Positions 35,170-44,580 are shown, counted from the first letter of the stretch. The stretch: 64,000 bases of DNA from an uncultured Veillonellaceae bacterium (GCA_958348245.1 CATVYJ010000001.1:186001-250000); one strand, 5' to 3'. A program made the numbers and translations. Notes: generated by a model from the letters alone, not told the origin.

Positions 35170-35709
35170 ATGGACGTAACGATCAGAGGGAAAAATCTTG
35201 AAATAACGGATGCGCTGCATCAGTATGTGGAAAAACATACGGGGAAAATTCAGAGATATTTCGACAAGCCGCTCAAAATGAACGTGCTGCTTCGGATTTC
35301 CAATATGACGAGAACCTGCGAAGTGACCGTTTATGTGGACGGCGTCATCCTCCGCGGCGTGGAAAAGTCCGACGACATGTACAAGTCGATCGATCTGGTC
35401 TTTGACAAGGTAGAACGGCAGATTCATAAATACAAGACCCGCCTGGCAAAACGGTTCAAAGAGCAGAAAGTGCTGAATCCGCAGTTTGTACAGGAAAAGG
35501 AAGCGCCTGTGGCATCGGAGTCGGAATTTGAAATCGTTCGTACAAAACGGTTCCAGATCGCTCCCCTGTCTCCGGAGGAGGCCATCCTGCAGATGAATCT
35601 GCTGGAGCATAATTTCTTCATGTTCTTCAATTCGCAGACCGATATGCCCGCGGTGGTTTACCGCCGGGACGACGGGAAGTACGGTTTGATTGAAGCGGAA
35701 AACAAATGA
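35170..35709 (+). CDS. hpf: Ribosome hibernation promoting factor, long form
   Basis: Binds the decoding region of idle ribosomes and pairs them into 100S dimers. The 179-residue protein has the N-terminal S30AE fold (MDVTIRGKNLEITDAL onward, about 1–100), a charged linker and the C-terminal dimerisation domain (KRFQIAPLSPEEAILQMNLL to the end). The long form is typical of Firmicutes. The ATG at 35170 lies 8 nt after AAGGAGG; a TTG two codons earlier is less likely. It is transcribed alone and followed by a terminator, upstream of secA as in many Firmicutes. Confidence 0.94.
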   Translation: MDVTIRGKNLEITDALHQYVEKHTGKIQRYFDKPLKMNVLLRISNMTRTCEVTVYVDGVILRGVEKSDDMYKSIDLVFDKVERQIHKYKTRLAKRFKEQKVLNPQFVQEKEAPVASESEFEIVRTKRFQIAPLSPEEAILQMNLLEHNFFMFFNSQTDMPAVVYRRDDGKYGLIEAENK

Positions 35710-35721
35710 TTCCTGCTGCTG

Positions 35722-35758
35722 AAAGAGGGAAGCGCACAGCTTCTCTCTTTTCCTGTTT
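35722..35758 (+). terminator. Terminator after hpf
   Basis: AAAGAGGGAAGC pairs with GCTTCTCTCTTT (one G-U) around a short loop, followed by a T-rich tract. Confidence 0.75.
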
Positions 35759-35787
35759 TTGACTACTGATACAGAGTTTGCTAAAAT
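35759..35787 (+). promoter_or_regulatory. Promoter of secA
   Basis: TTGACT, a 17-bp spacer and TAAAAT (35782–35787) with a TGC extension. It leaves a leader of about 90 nt. Confidence 0.8.
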
Positions 35788-35885
35788 AACATTGATATAC
35801 GCATTTTTGGAAAAGTTCCCGGAAATCCCGCGATTTCCGGTTATCGTGCGAACCCGGTACACAGGAAAAGAAGGAGCTGTATACA

Positions 35886-38375
35886 TTGCTGAAAATTCTT
35901 GACAGACTGTTCAACGGTTCCAACGAGAAGGAAGTCAAAAAGCTTCGCAAGATCGTTGAACAGAAAATCAACCCGCTGGAAGAAACCATGCGGAATCTGA
36001 GCGATACGTCGCTCGCGGGCAAAACGCTGGAATTCAAGGAACGTCTGGCCAAAGGAGAGACACTCGACGACATTCTGCCGGAAGCCTTTGCGGTGGTGCG
36101 GGAGGCGTCCCGGCGCGTACTGGGCATGCGCCATTTCGATGTGCAGCTCATCGGCGGAATCGTTCTCCACCAGGGGAAAATTGCGGAAATGAGCACCGGC
36201 GAAGGCAAAACCCTCGTCGCTACGGCGCCGACGTATCTCAATGCGCTGGAAGGCAAGGGCGTTCATGTCATTACGGTCAATGATTATCTGGCCAAACGCG
36301 ACAGCGAATGGATGGGGCAGGTGTATAAATTCCTCGGCCTGTCTGTAGGGCTTATCGTGCACGACATGGATTTTCATCAGAGAAAGCTCGCGTACAATTC
36401 CGATATCACCTACGGGACGAATAATGAGTTCGGTTTCGATTATCTCCGGGACAATATGGTCATTTCTCTGGATCAGATGGTGCAGCGGCCGCTGCATTAC
36501 TGCCTCATCGACGAGGTGGACTCCATCCTTATCGACGAAGCGCGGACGCCGCTCATTATTTCCGGGCCCGGACAGAAATCGACAGACGATTATTACAGGC
36601 TGGCGCAGTGCGTTCCGAAGCTGGTCAAAGATGAAGATTATACCATTGATGAGAAACAGAAGACCGTAGCGCCTACGGAAGCAGGCGTAGCGAAGATGGA
36701 AAAACTGCTTGGCGTGGACAATCTGTACGATTCGTCAAACCTGGAGCTGAACCATCTGTTTACGCAGGCGCTCCGCGCGCAGACCATGATGATCCGCGAC
36801 CGGGATTATGTGGTGAAAGACGGCAAGGTGATCATTGTCGACGAATTTACAGGCCGACTCATGTACGGCCGCCGTTACTCCGACGGGCTTCATCAGGCGA
36901 TCGAAGCGAAGGAAGGGCTGCAGGTGGAGCGCGAAAGCCAGACGCTGGCCACGATCACGTTCCAGAATTATTTCCGCATGTACGACAAGCTCGCCGGCAT
37001 GACGGGCACTGCCAAAACGGAAGAGCAGGAATTTATCAAGATCTACGGTCTCGAAGTGGTGCAGATTCCCACGAACAAGCCCATCCAGCGTAAGGATCTG
37101 CCTGACGTGGTCTTCAAGACCAAACGAGGCAAGTACAAAGCGGTCGTCAAAGAAGTCATCCGCCGTCATGAGACGGGACAGCCTATTCTGATCGGCACCA
37201 CGTCCATCGAACAGTCAGAAGAGCTCTCCCGCATGCTGAAGCAGGCGGGCATCGTACACAATGTGCTGAACGCGAAGTATCATGAGCTGGAAGCGCATAT
37301 CGTCGCGCAGGCCGGGCAGAAGGGGCAGGTCACCATCGCCACGAATATGGCCGGCCGCGGCACGGATATCGTGCTCGGCGAAGGCGTGGCGGAATTGGGG
37401 GGCCTTGCCATCATTGGTACGGAGCGCCATGAAAGCCGCCGCATCGACAACCAGCTCCGCGGCCGCGCGGGCCGTCAGGGCGATCCGGGCAGCAGCCAGT
37501 TCTTCCTTTCTCTGGAAGACGATCTCATGCGCATCTTCGGCGGGGATAACATTAAAAAATTCATGGAAAAGATGGGGCTCGACGAGGACGAAGAAATCAA
37601 GAGCACCATGGTGTCCAACGCCATCCGCAAGGCGCAGAAGCGCGTAGAGACCCGCAACTTTGATATCCGCAAGTACGTCCTCGAATATGATGACGTCATG
37701 AACCAGCAGCGGAAGGTCCTCTATGAGGAACGCCGGAAGATTCTTGAAGGCGAAAACATGAAGGACCAGATCATGAATATGGTGGATACCCTCATCAACG
37801 AAGGGCTCGATACCTATGCCAATGCGAAGCTCTATCCGGAGGAATGGGATTTCGCGGGCCTTCTTAAATACTGTGAGAAATATTTCCTTGCTCCCGGGGA
37901 AATCAAGCTGGAAGAGATCGAAGATCTCTCCCGGGAAGAAGTGGAAGCAAAACTCAAGAAATGCGCCCACGATACATACGACGCGCGGGAAGCGTCCATC
38001 GGCTCCATGATGATGCGCGAACTGGAAAAAGCCATCATGCTCAAGGTGGTGGACGCCAAGTGGATGGAACATCTGGATGACATGGACATGCTGAAAGAGG
38101 GCATCAACCTCCGCTCCTACGGACAGAGAAACCCCATTGTGGAATACAAGGTAGAAGCCTTCGACATGTACGAAGAGATGCAGCATGCCATGATGGAGAC
38201 CATCATCCTGTATCTCTACCATATCCAGATCCGCTTCTCCAATGCGGAAGAAGGGGAAGCCGCCATGCAGAAAGAAGTGCAGCCCGGCGAAGATCCCCTG
38301 AAGAACGCCACGGAACATTACGTGGATGAGAATACGGAGGCGGCGGAGCCCGCTCCGGAAAAAACGGAGAAATAA
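35886..38375 (+). CDS. secA: Protein translocase ATPase SecA
   Basis: Drives unfolded preproteins through SecYEG. The 829-residue protein has Walker A (MSTGEGKT), the DEVDSIL Walker B box, the preprotein cross-linking domain, motif VI-type QLRGRAGRQGDPG, the helical scaffold and the C-terminal linker (…ENTEAAEPAPEKTEK). The usual extreme C-terminal zinc-binding cysteine cluster (CxCxS…CC/CH) is absent. The start codon is TTG, chosen because AAGGAG lies 9 nt upstream and LKILDRLFNG follows as in other SecA proteins. prfB begins 54 nt downstream, an old conserved neighbour. Confidence 0.97.
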   Translation: MLKILDRLFNGSNEKEVKKLRKIVEQKINPLEETMRNLSDTSLAGKTLEFKERLAKGETLDDILPEAFAVVREASRRVLGMRHFDVQLIGGIVLHQGKIAEMSTGEGKTLVATAPTYLNALEGKGVHVITVNDYLAKRDSEWMGQVYKFLGLSVGLIVHDMDFHQRKLAYNSDITYGTNNEFGFDYLRDNMVISLDQMVQRPLHYCLIDEVDSILIDEARTPLIISGPGQKSTDDYYRLAQCVPKLVKDEDYTIDEKQKTVAPTEAGVAKMEKLLGVDNLYDSSNLELNHLFTQALRAQTMMIRDRDYVVKDGKVIIVDEFTGRLMYGRRYSDGLHQAIEAKEGLQVERESQTLATITFQNYFRMYDKLAGMTGTAKTEEQEFIKIYGLEVVQIPTNKPIQRKDLPDVVFKTKRGKYKAVVKEVIRRHETGQPILIGTTSIEQSEELSRMLKQAGIVHNVLNAKYHELEAHIVAQAGQKGQVTIATNMAGRGTDIVLGEGVAELGGLAIIGTERHESRRIDNQLRGRAGRQGDPGSSQFFLSLEDDLMRIFGGDNIKKFMEKMGLDEDEEIKSTMVSNAIRKAQKRVETRNFDIRKYVLEYDDVMNQQRKVLYEERRKILEGENMKDQIMNMVDTLINEGLDTYANAKLYPEEWDFAGLLKYCEKYFLAPGEIKLEEIEDLSREEVEAKLKKCAHDTYDAREASIGSMMMRELEKAIMLKVVDAKWMEHLDDMDMLKEGINLRSYGQRNPIVEYKVEAFDMYEEMQHAMMETIILYLYHIQIRFSNAEEGEAAMQKEVQPGEDPLKNATEHYVDENTEAAEPAPEKTEK

Positions 38376-38429
38376 GGAAAATTTTTCCTGTTTCCATATT
38401 TCACGAACCTGCGTGACAAAGAAAGCGAG

Positions 38430-39546
38430 ATGAGAAAACAGATGTTGGAAGATTTGAAAAAAAGCCTGGCCGATCTGCTGAATCACGAAAGAGAAATCAG
38501 GGATTCACTTTGACTTACCTAAACTGAAAGAACGGATTACCAGTTACGATGTACAGATGAGCGACCCTGCTTTCTGGGACAATGCGGAAAAAGCGCGGAA
38601 AATTTCTCAGGAAGCGACGGAAGCCAAGGAAGCGTACGACACGTATACCCGCCTTTTTGAACAGGCGGAGAGCCTGCAGGAAATTCTGGATATGGCGATC
38701 GAGGAAGACGATCAGTCCATGGAGCCGGAAATCGCGGCGGAAATGGAGCATCTCAAGTCCCAGCTGGATAAGAAGGAAATCGAGCTGCTGCTCTCGGAGG
38801 AATATGACGATAACAATGCCATCGTTACGTTCCACGCGGGCGCGGGCGGCACGGAAGCGCAGGACTGGACGCAGATGCTCATCCGCATGTATCTGAAATG
38901 GGCGCAGGACCACGGATTTGAAGTGGAGGAAATGAACCTGCTGCCTGGCGACGAAGCGGGCGTGAAAAATGCGGAATACATGTTCAAGGGGAAATTTGCC
39001 TACGGCATGATGAAATCGGAAAAAGGCGTGCACCGCCTCGTCCGTATTTCTCCGTTTGACGCGGCCAAACGTCGTCACACGTCGTTCTCCGCAGTGGACG
39101 TTATGCCGGAAATCACCGATGATGTGGAAGTCAATCTGAATATGGCGGATGTGCGGGTGGATTACTACCGATCCTCCGGCGCAGGCGGCCAGCACATCAA
39201 CAAGACGAGCTCCGCAGTCCGCATGACGCATATCCCTACAGGGATTGTCGCGGCCTGCCAGACCGAGCGGTCGCAGCTGCAGAATAAGGAACAGTGCCTC
39301 CGCATGCTCCGGTCCAAGCTCTTTGAACTGGAGCTGGAAAAGCGGGAAAAACTGAAAAAGAGCATTGAAGGGGAGCAGCAGTCCATTGAATGGGGCAGCC
39401 AGATCCGCTCCTATGTGTTTCAGCCGTACACGCTGGTGAAAGACAACCGCACTGGCATTGAAACGGGCAATATCCAGGCCGTCATGGACGGAGATCTGGA
39501 CGAGTTTATTGAAGGTTATCTGAAAAAGCAGAAATTCAAAGCGTAA
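38430..39546 (+). CDS. prfB: Peptide chain release factor 2 with programmed +1 frameshift
   Basis: Releases peptides at UGA and UAA codons. The frame from ATG 38430 (27 codons, or 23 from ATG 38442) meets UGA at 38511–38513; reading must shift +1 so that CTT (38508–38510) is followed by GAC (38512–38514) to join the long frame to 39546, about 371 residues in all. SPFDAAKRRHTSF carries the SPF anticodon-like tripeptide of RF2, and SSGAGGQHINKT has the GGQ catalytic loop. The frameshift is the usual RF2 autoregulation and not a mutation. The start has only a weak ribosome-binding site. Confidence 0.94.
38499..38514 (+). other. prfB programmed frameshift site
   Basis: AGGGA (38499–38503) serves as the internal Shine–Dalgarno-like element, then CTT TGA C. 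The E. coli order is AGG GGG TAT CTT TGA C; here the second codon is GAT, so the stimulator is weaker than the textbook one. Confidence 0.9.
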
Positions 39547-39559
39547 GGAGCGGACACGA

Positions 39560-41575
39560 ATGCGCTTTCACGGATGGACATTCCGGTGCCTGTTTGCGCT
39601 GGTTTTCCTCGGATTCCTTGCGGCGGCGCACCTCTCGTATGAGCGGTACCGCGTGGAGGCGGACGACCAGACCGTAGAAATGGTCTATGACTACGACAAG
39701 CTGGAAGACCGGAGCCGGGGGGATCTTTTTGCGTTGTATCGGGAAAGTGGCATCACGTCGCTCGCCCTGTACGACGATACGCCCACAAAAATCATGGACC
39801 GCGGCAATGCGATGATTTACCGCGGCGCGGATATGGCGGCGTTTTCCGGGTCCGATTCACAGATTTTTTACGACCGGATTTATATCCAGCCGTCCCGCAA
39901 GGGGAATGGCTGGGAATTTTTCTGCGATCTGGAGCGGAGCCTCCGGCTTCGCCTCGGGGAAGACCGCGTGCAGCGGATGACGGTCAACGGCATCCAGACG
40001 CTGGAAGTCCAGGCGGACTGGATGAAGTTCCTTGAGATGCCCGTAGGCATTTTGCCGGCCCGCGTGAAGGAAGCGGCGGCCTCGGGTTTCTATCTGGTGC
40101 TTCGTCCGCTCAATGTGAGCCATCCCGATCGGGCGGATGTGGATGAATTCCTTCGCGCAGTGGATGCTTCCGACCGGGTGAGCGCTGTGCTCTTTGTGGG
40201 CAAGGAAGCGTTCGGTTACCAGGAACAGCTGAATTATTTCCGGGACGCCATGGCGGCGCGCCATATTCCGATCGTTCTCATTGAGGCGCAGTCGCAGCTC
40301 GGTTTTGATCCCCAGGCGGGGGCGCTCGATATGGTCCGGAGCTCCGGATATAATACGGTCCGTCTCTACGCGATGGCGCAGAACGAGCTGATTCAGCTCA
40401 CGCCGGAAGAAGCGTCGGCCCGTTTTTATATCAGTGATATTGAGCGGAATATCCGCATGAATCTCTTCCCCTCCTACAAATATTCGCTGGATGGAAAGAG
40501 CCTCGACGAAACGAACGCGGAATATATCGCCATGACGAAAAACCGCCTGGAGGAACATGGCTTCCAGGTAGGGAAGGCTTCCCAGATGGAGCCGTATTTT
40601 CCCTCCCGCCTTTTCCGGGCCGCCGCCATGACAGGGGCTCTGTCGCTGTGCATGCTGGCGCTTTTGTGCCTTCTGCCCTGTCTGGAACGTTTCGCCTGGC
40701 CGCTCTGGGGCGCCGGCTTTCTGGCCTCGCAGGGGCTTTTCTGGACGTCTCCGCAGTCGGTGCTGCCGCTGCAGGCGCTGGCGCTCGGCACAGAGGTGGC
40801 CGCGCCCGTGGTCATCGTGACCGGTTTTCTCCAGTACTGCCTTGCCAGACGGCGCGATGCGGAAAAGAAAAAGGGCGCGCTGGCGCTCTTTGGCGAAGGT
40901 GCGGCGGTTCTCTGGTGCTGCGGGCTGCTGTCCCTCTGCGCCGGCTGCTTTGTGAGCGCTATTCTGGGGGATGTGCGGTTCTTCCTTGAGATGGAATTTT
41001 TCCGCGGTGTGAAGCTCACCTTTGTTCTTCCGCTGATTCTCATTACCATTGTCTATATTCAGCATTTTCCCTTCTTTGGGAAAGTGGTGGCCAGCGACCG
41101 GGACTTCGTGGAATTTGTAAAAAAATTCTGTAATATCCCCATCCGGCTGGGCCTTCTCGCCGGACTGGGATGTCTCGCTTTTGCGGGCTTCATGTTTGTC
41201 GGCCGCAGCGGCAACAATATGGCTCCCGTGCCCGGATTTGAGATCGCGCTGCGGCGTTTTCTGGAAGATACCCTGTACGCCCGGCCGCGGGAAAAGGAAT
41301 TCCTTTTCGGGCATCCAGCGGTGTTTCTTTCTCTGGCCGCGCTGTATGAGCGGTGGCCGCAGGTGCTCCATTATCTGCTCATCGTGGCAGTTACCATCGG
41401 GCAGGGCTCCATGGTGGAGACCTTTGCGCACATGCGGAGTCCTTTTATCCTGAGCTTCATCCGCGGCCTGGACGGTCTTGCCGCAGGCACGCTTGCCGGC
41501 ATATTTGCTGTTCTCGCGGCAGTCGTTCTCGTGCGGCTTACGCAGTTCTTTGGAGAACGTTATGGCAGGGATTAA
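39560..41575 (+). CDS. DUF5693 family multi-spanning membrane protein
   Basis: A 671-residue protein with one N-terminal hydrophobic segment (about residues 8–25), a roughly 330-residue extracytoplasmic or soluble region (ALYDDTPTKIM, LRPLNVSHPDRADVDEF), and seven or more hydrophobic helices from residue 355 to the end. The family is uncharacterised but its gene is regularly next to csaB in Negativicutes and Clostridia-like genomes, which suggests a role in cell-wall polymer attachment or export. The last 14 nt overlap csaB here. No catalytic motif was recognised. Confidence 0.8.
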   Translation: MRFHGWTFRCLFALVFLGFLAAAHLSYERYRVEADDQTVEMVYDYDKLEDRSRGDLFALYRESGITSLALYDDTPTKIMDRGNAMIYRGADMAAFSGSDSQIFYDRIYIQPSRKGNGWEFFCDLERSLRLRLGEDRVQRMTVNGIQTLEVQADWMKFLEMPVGILPARVKEAAASGFYLVLRPLNVSHPDRADVDEFLRAVDASDRVSAVLFVGKEAFGYQEQLNYFRDAMAARHIPIVLIEAQSQLGFDPQAGALDMVRSSGYNTVRLYAMAQNELIQLTPEEASARFYISDIERNIRMNLFPSYKYSLDGKSLDETNAEYIAMTKNRLEEHGFQVGKASQMEPYFPSRLFRAAAMTGALSLCMLALLCLLPCLERFAWPLWGAGFLASQGLFWTSPQSVLPLQALALGTEVAAPVVIVTGFLQYCLARRRDAEKKKGALALFGEGAAVLWCCGLLSLCAGCFVSAILGDVRFFLEMEFFRGVKLTFVLPLILITIVYIQHFPFFGKVVASDRDFVEFVKKFCNIPIRLGLLAGLGCLAFAGFMFVGRSGNNMAPVPGFEIALRRFLEDTLYARPREKEFLFGHPAVFLSLAALYERWPQVLHYLLIVAVTIGQGSMVETFAHMRSPFILSFIRGLDGLAAGTLAGIFAVLAAVVLVRLTQFFGERYGRD

Positions 41576-42668
41576 GGTCGTCATTTCCGGATATTACGGA
41601 TTCAGCAATGCCGGCGATGAAGCCATGCTGTACGCGATTCTCCGGTCGCTCCGTCAGAGTTTTCCCGGCGTAGAGACCACGGTGATTTCCGGACGGCCGG
41701 ACGATACGGCCTGCCGCTTTCACACAAAGGCGGTGCCCCGGTTTGGGGGATGGGCCATTTTCAGAAGTCTTGTCCGGTGCGATCTGCTTATCAGCGGCGG
41801 CGGCAGTCTTCTGCAGGATGTGACCAGCAGCCGGAGCCTGCTGTACTATCTGTCGATCATTCTCATGGGCATCCTGCTCCGGAAAAAAGTTTTCCTCTAT
41901 GGACAGGGCATCGGCCCGCTGCGGAGGACCTGGGTATGCGCGCTGCTGGCCAGAGTGCTGTCCCATGCGGACGCCATCACGGTGCGGGATGAAAAGTCCC
42001 GGAACCTGCTGCGGAAACTGGGCGTGACGGCTCCGCTGTACACCACGGCTGATTCCGTGCTGTCTCTTCCGAAAGTGCCGCTGGACCGGGGGCGGGAGAT
42101 CCTCCGCAAAGCGGGCGTACCCGAAGGGAAACGGCTCATCGGGATTTCCGTGCGGGACTGGCTCGACGCCGAACAGTGGGCGGAAAAATTCAGCGATTAC
42201 ATCGACCGGCTGGCGGCCCTCGACGCGGCGGTGCTTTTCATTCCCATGCAGTGGCCGGAAGACCGGCGCATGGCGGAGCGGCTCTGCCGTCGGCATCCGG
42301 GACGCTTTCAGTTTCTGGAAGGGACGTTTACCGCGCCGGAACTCATGTCCATCATCGGTAATCTTGACCTGCTGGTGGGAATGCGGCTTCACGCGCTGAT
42401 TTTCGCCGCGCTCATGCATGTGCCGCTTATCGGGATTTCCTATGACCCGAAAATCGATAATTTTCTCCGCTCGATCGGAGAAGAAGCGGCGTTCCCTGTT
42501 TCCGCATTCGATGCGGAAACATTGTATAATAAAACAGAAGCATTCCTCGACGGCCGGGCGGCCTGCCGGTGGGATGCGGTGGACGCGCTTCGGGAAAAAG
42601 CGAAGGAAACCGTGAAGATTTTGCAGGGTGTGGTACAACAAGGGGGCTATGATGGCAAAACTGACTGA
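41562..42668 (+). CDS. csaB: CsaB-type polysaccharide pyruvyltransferase
   Basis: Adds ketal-linked pyruvate to a cell-wall polymer so that SLH-domain proteins can bind. The 368-residue protein belongs to the PS_pyruv_trans family: MAGIKVVISGYYGFSNAGDEAML at the start (split here as ISGYYGFSNAGDEAML), LLISGGGSLLQD, FLYGQGIGPL, and the C-terminal GMRLHALIFAALMHVPLIGI. The start at 41562 overlaps the DUF5693 gene by 14 nt; a GGAG lies 7–8 nt upstream. In diderm Firmicutes, SLH proteins include the outer-membrane tether OmpM, so this gene may bear on envelope architecture. Confidence 0.9.
   Translation: MAGIKVVISGYYGFSNAGDEAMLYAILRSLRQSFPGVETTVISGRPDDTACRFHTKAVPRFGGWAIFRSLVRCDLLISGGGSLLQDVTSSRSLLYYLSIILMGILLRKKVFLYGQGIGPLRRTWVCALLARVLSHADAITVRDEKSRNLLRKLGVTAPLYTTADSVLSLPKVPLDRGREILRKAGVPEGKRLIGISVRDWLDAEQWAEKFSDYIDRLAALDAAVLFIPMQWPEDRRMAERLCRRHPGRFQFLEGTFTAPELMSIIGNLDLLVGMRLHALIFAALMHVPLIGISYDPKIDNFLRSIGEEAAFPVSAFDAETLYNKTEAFLDGRAACRWDAVDALREKAKETVKILQGVVQQGGYDGKTD
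42500..42530 (+). promoter_or_regulatory. Possible internal promoter with palindrome, inside the csaB 3' end
   Basis: TTCCGCAT TCG ATGCGGAA (42500–42518) is a perfect 8-bp palindrome, and a perfect TATAAT follows at 42525–42530, about 120 bp before the transketolase genes. Both lie in coding sequence, so chance is possible. Confidence 0.3.
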
Positions 42669-43488
42669 AGATGAAGTGCGGTATCTCCGCGGCGTGGCGA
42701 AGCAGCTGCGCGTGGATATACTGAAAATGATTACCAGAGCGGAATCGGGGCACACCGGCGGTTCGCTTTCCATTGCCGACGTGATGGCGCTGCTGTATTT
42801 CCATGAAATGCATGTCAATCCGGCGGAACCTGACATGGCGGACCGGGACCGTCTGGTCCTTTCCAAAGGACACGGCGCGCCCTGCCTGTACGCGGCGCTT
42901 GCGGAGAAAGGGTACTTCCCGAAAGAATGGCTGGATCATCTCCGGCAGGAAGGCGCGGTGCTTCAGGGGCATCCCGACATGAAACACACTCCCGGCGTGG
43001 ACATGACGACGGGATCGCTCGGGCAGGGATTCAGCGCGGCCTGCGGCATGGCGGCTGCGGGAAAACTGGACGGCGCATCCTGGCGCGTGTATGCTGTCCT
43101 TGGCGACGGAGAACTGGAAGAAGGACAGATCTGGGAAGCTGCCATGTTTGCCCATCATTATAAACTGGACAATCTTACCGCATTTGTGGATAACAACGGC
43201 CTGCAGATCGATGGGCGAATCACGGATGTGCTTTCTCCTGAACCGATTGACGAGAAATTCCGCGCTTTCGGCTGGCATGTCATCCACGCGGACGGGCATG
43301 ATGTCGCGGCGCTTCACGACGCCGTAGAAGAAGCGAAATCCGTAAAAGGACAGCCTGCGGTGATTATTATGAAAACCGTGAAAGGCAAAGGCGTGCCGGA
43401 AGTGGAAAATCAGGTGGGCTGGCACGGAAAAGCCCCGACGGAAGAACAATGCGCGCATTTCCTGAAAGAAGTAGAGGAGGCGGAATGA
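42652..43488 (+). CDS. Transketolase, N-terminal subunit
   Basis: Half of a split transketolase moving two-carbon ketol units in the non-oxidative pentose phosphate pathway. The 278-residue subunit binds thiamine diphosphate: RAESGHTGGSLS at the start, LSKGHGAPCLY, and the TPP motif GDGELEEGQIWEA…FVDNNG. The ATG at 42652 is preferred (AGGGGG 5 nt upstream) over 42649 just before. The gene overlaps the end of csaB and its own stop touches the start of the C-terminal subunit. Confidence 0.94.
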   Translation: MAKLTEDEVRYLRGVAKQLRVDILKMITRAESGHTGGSLSIADVMALLYFHEMHVNPAEPDMADRDRLVLSKGHGAPCLYAALAEKGYFPKEWLDHLRQEGAVLQGHPDMKHTPGVDMTTGSLGQGFSAACGMAAAGKLDGASWRVYAVLGDGELEEGQIWEAAMFAHHYKLDNLTAFVDNNGLQIDGRITDVLSPEPIDEKFRAFGWHVIHADGHDVAALHDAVEEAKSVKGQPAVIIMKTVKGKGVPEVENQVGWHGKAPTEEQCAHFLKEVEEAE

Positions 43489-44420
43489 TGGGTAAGGCAA
43501 CTCGCGACGCATACGGCGAAGCATTGAAGGAACTGGGGGCGGTCTATCCGGATCTGGTCGTCCTCGACGCAGACCTTTCGGCCTCCACGAAAACACAGGA
43601 TTTTGCCAAAGTCTATCCGGAACGTTTTTTTGACTGCGGCATTGCCGAAGGAAATATGATGAGCGTAGCCGCCGGACTGGCTGCGGCCGGGAAGATTCCG
43701 TTCGCGTCCACCTTTGCAATTTTCGGAGCGGGCCGCGCTTACGAGCAGATCCGCAATTCCATCTGCTATCCGAATCTGAACGTAAAAGTGGCGCTCACCC
43801 ATGCAGGCCTCACCGTCGGAGAGGACGGCGCAACGCATCAGATGCTGGAAGATATCGCGCTCATGCGGGTGCTGCCCAATATGACGGTCATTGTCCCGGC
43901 AGACGCGGCGGAAACCCGGGCGGCTGTCCACTGGGCGGCGGCGCACCACGGGCCGGTGTACATCCGTATGGGCCGCGCCAAATGCGACGACATCACCGAT
44001 CCGGAAGCGGTCTTTACCCCGGGGAAAGCGGCGGTGCTGCGGAAAGGCTACGACATCACGATCATGGCATGCGGCATCATGACGGCAAAAGCGCTCGCTG
44101 CGGCGGATATCCTGAAAGGAGCGGGAATTACCGCGCGGGTCATCAACATGAGCTCCATCAAGCCGATCGATGAAGAGACCATCATCAAGGCGGCTGCGGA
44201 GACCGGCGCGATTGTCACGGCGGAAGAGCACTCCGTGCGGGGCGGCCTTGGCAGCGCGGTGGCGGAAGTGGTCGTAAAGCATGCGCCTGTTCCGATGGCG
44301 ATGATCGGCGTGGAAGACCGGTTCGGCGAATCGGGCAAGGCAGACGATCTGCTGAAAGCGTATGGCCTCACGGCGGCGCATATCGCGGAGACGGCGCTTC
44401 GGCTGTACAAACGGAAATAA
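43488..44420 (+). CDS. Transketolase, C-terminal subunit
   Basis: The partner of the preceding gene, carrying the pyrimidine-binding and C-terminal domains: GIAEGNMMSVAAGLA with the glutamate that activates thiamine diphosphate, LTHAGLTVGEDGATHQ, and MACGIMTAKAL. About 310 residues. ATG 43488 stands 7 nt after AGAGGAGG; ATG 43485, three bases earlier, is possible. Split transketolases are common in archaea and many anaerobic Firmicutes, so both halves together match one full-length enzyme. A terminator follows. Confidence 0.94.
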   Translation: MGKATRDAYGEALKELGAVYPDLVVLDADLSASTKTQDFAKVYPERFFDCGIAEGNMMSVAAGLAAAGKIPFASTFAIFGAGRAYEQIRNSICYPNLNVKVALTHAGLTVGEDGATHQMLEDIALMRVLPNMTVIVPADAAETRAAVHWAAAHHGPVYIRMGRAKCDDITDPEAVFTPGKAAVLRKGYDITIMACGIMTAKALAAADILKGAGITARVINMSSIKPIDEETIIKAAAETGAIVTAEEHSVRGGLGSAVAEVVVKHAPVPMAMIGVEDRFGESGKADDLLKAYGLTAAHIAETALRLYKRK

Positions 44421-44426
44421 AGAGAG

Positions 44427-44465
44427 AAAAAACGGTTCTGCTGTTGCGGCGGAACCGTTTTTTTA
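44427..44465 (+). terminator. Terminator after the transketolase genes
   Basis: A 12-bp perfect stem AAAAAACGGTTC with GAACCGTTTTTT and a 13-nt loop, with further T residues. Confidence 0.9.
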
Positions 44466-44513
44466 TGGAGTCCGCGCCGGGGGCAGGAAATCGCCGGGAT
44501 TTTCCGGAAAGAC

Positions 44514-44542
44514 TTGCGCAATTTGGAAAAGTAGATTATAAA
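44514..44542 (+). promoter_or_regulatory. Promoter of ftsE–ftsX–M23–S41
   Basis: TTGCGC (44514–44519), a 17-bp spacer and TATAAA (44537–44542). Confidence 0.55.
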
Positions 44543-44580
44543 AGGAAGAGTACGTCTCTGAAAAGGAAAATCGGAAATAT

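Noticed and set aside
38430..38513. prfB looked like a pseudogene split by a UGA codon
   Set aside because: The stop is in the conserved CTT TGA C context of RF2, and the +1 frame continues the RF2 protein exactly; it is programmed frameshifting.
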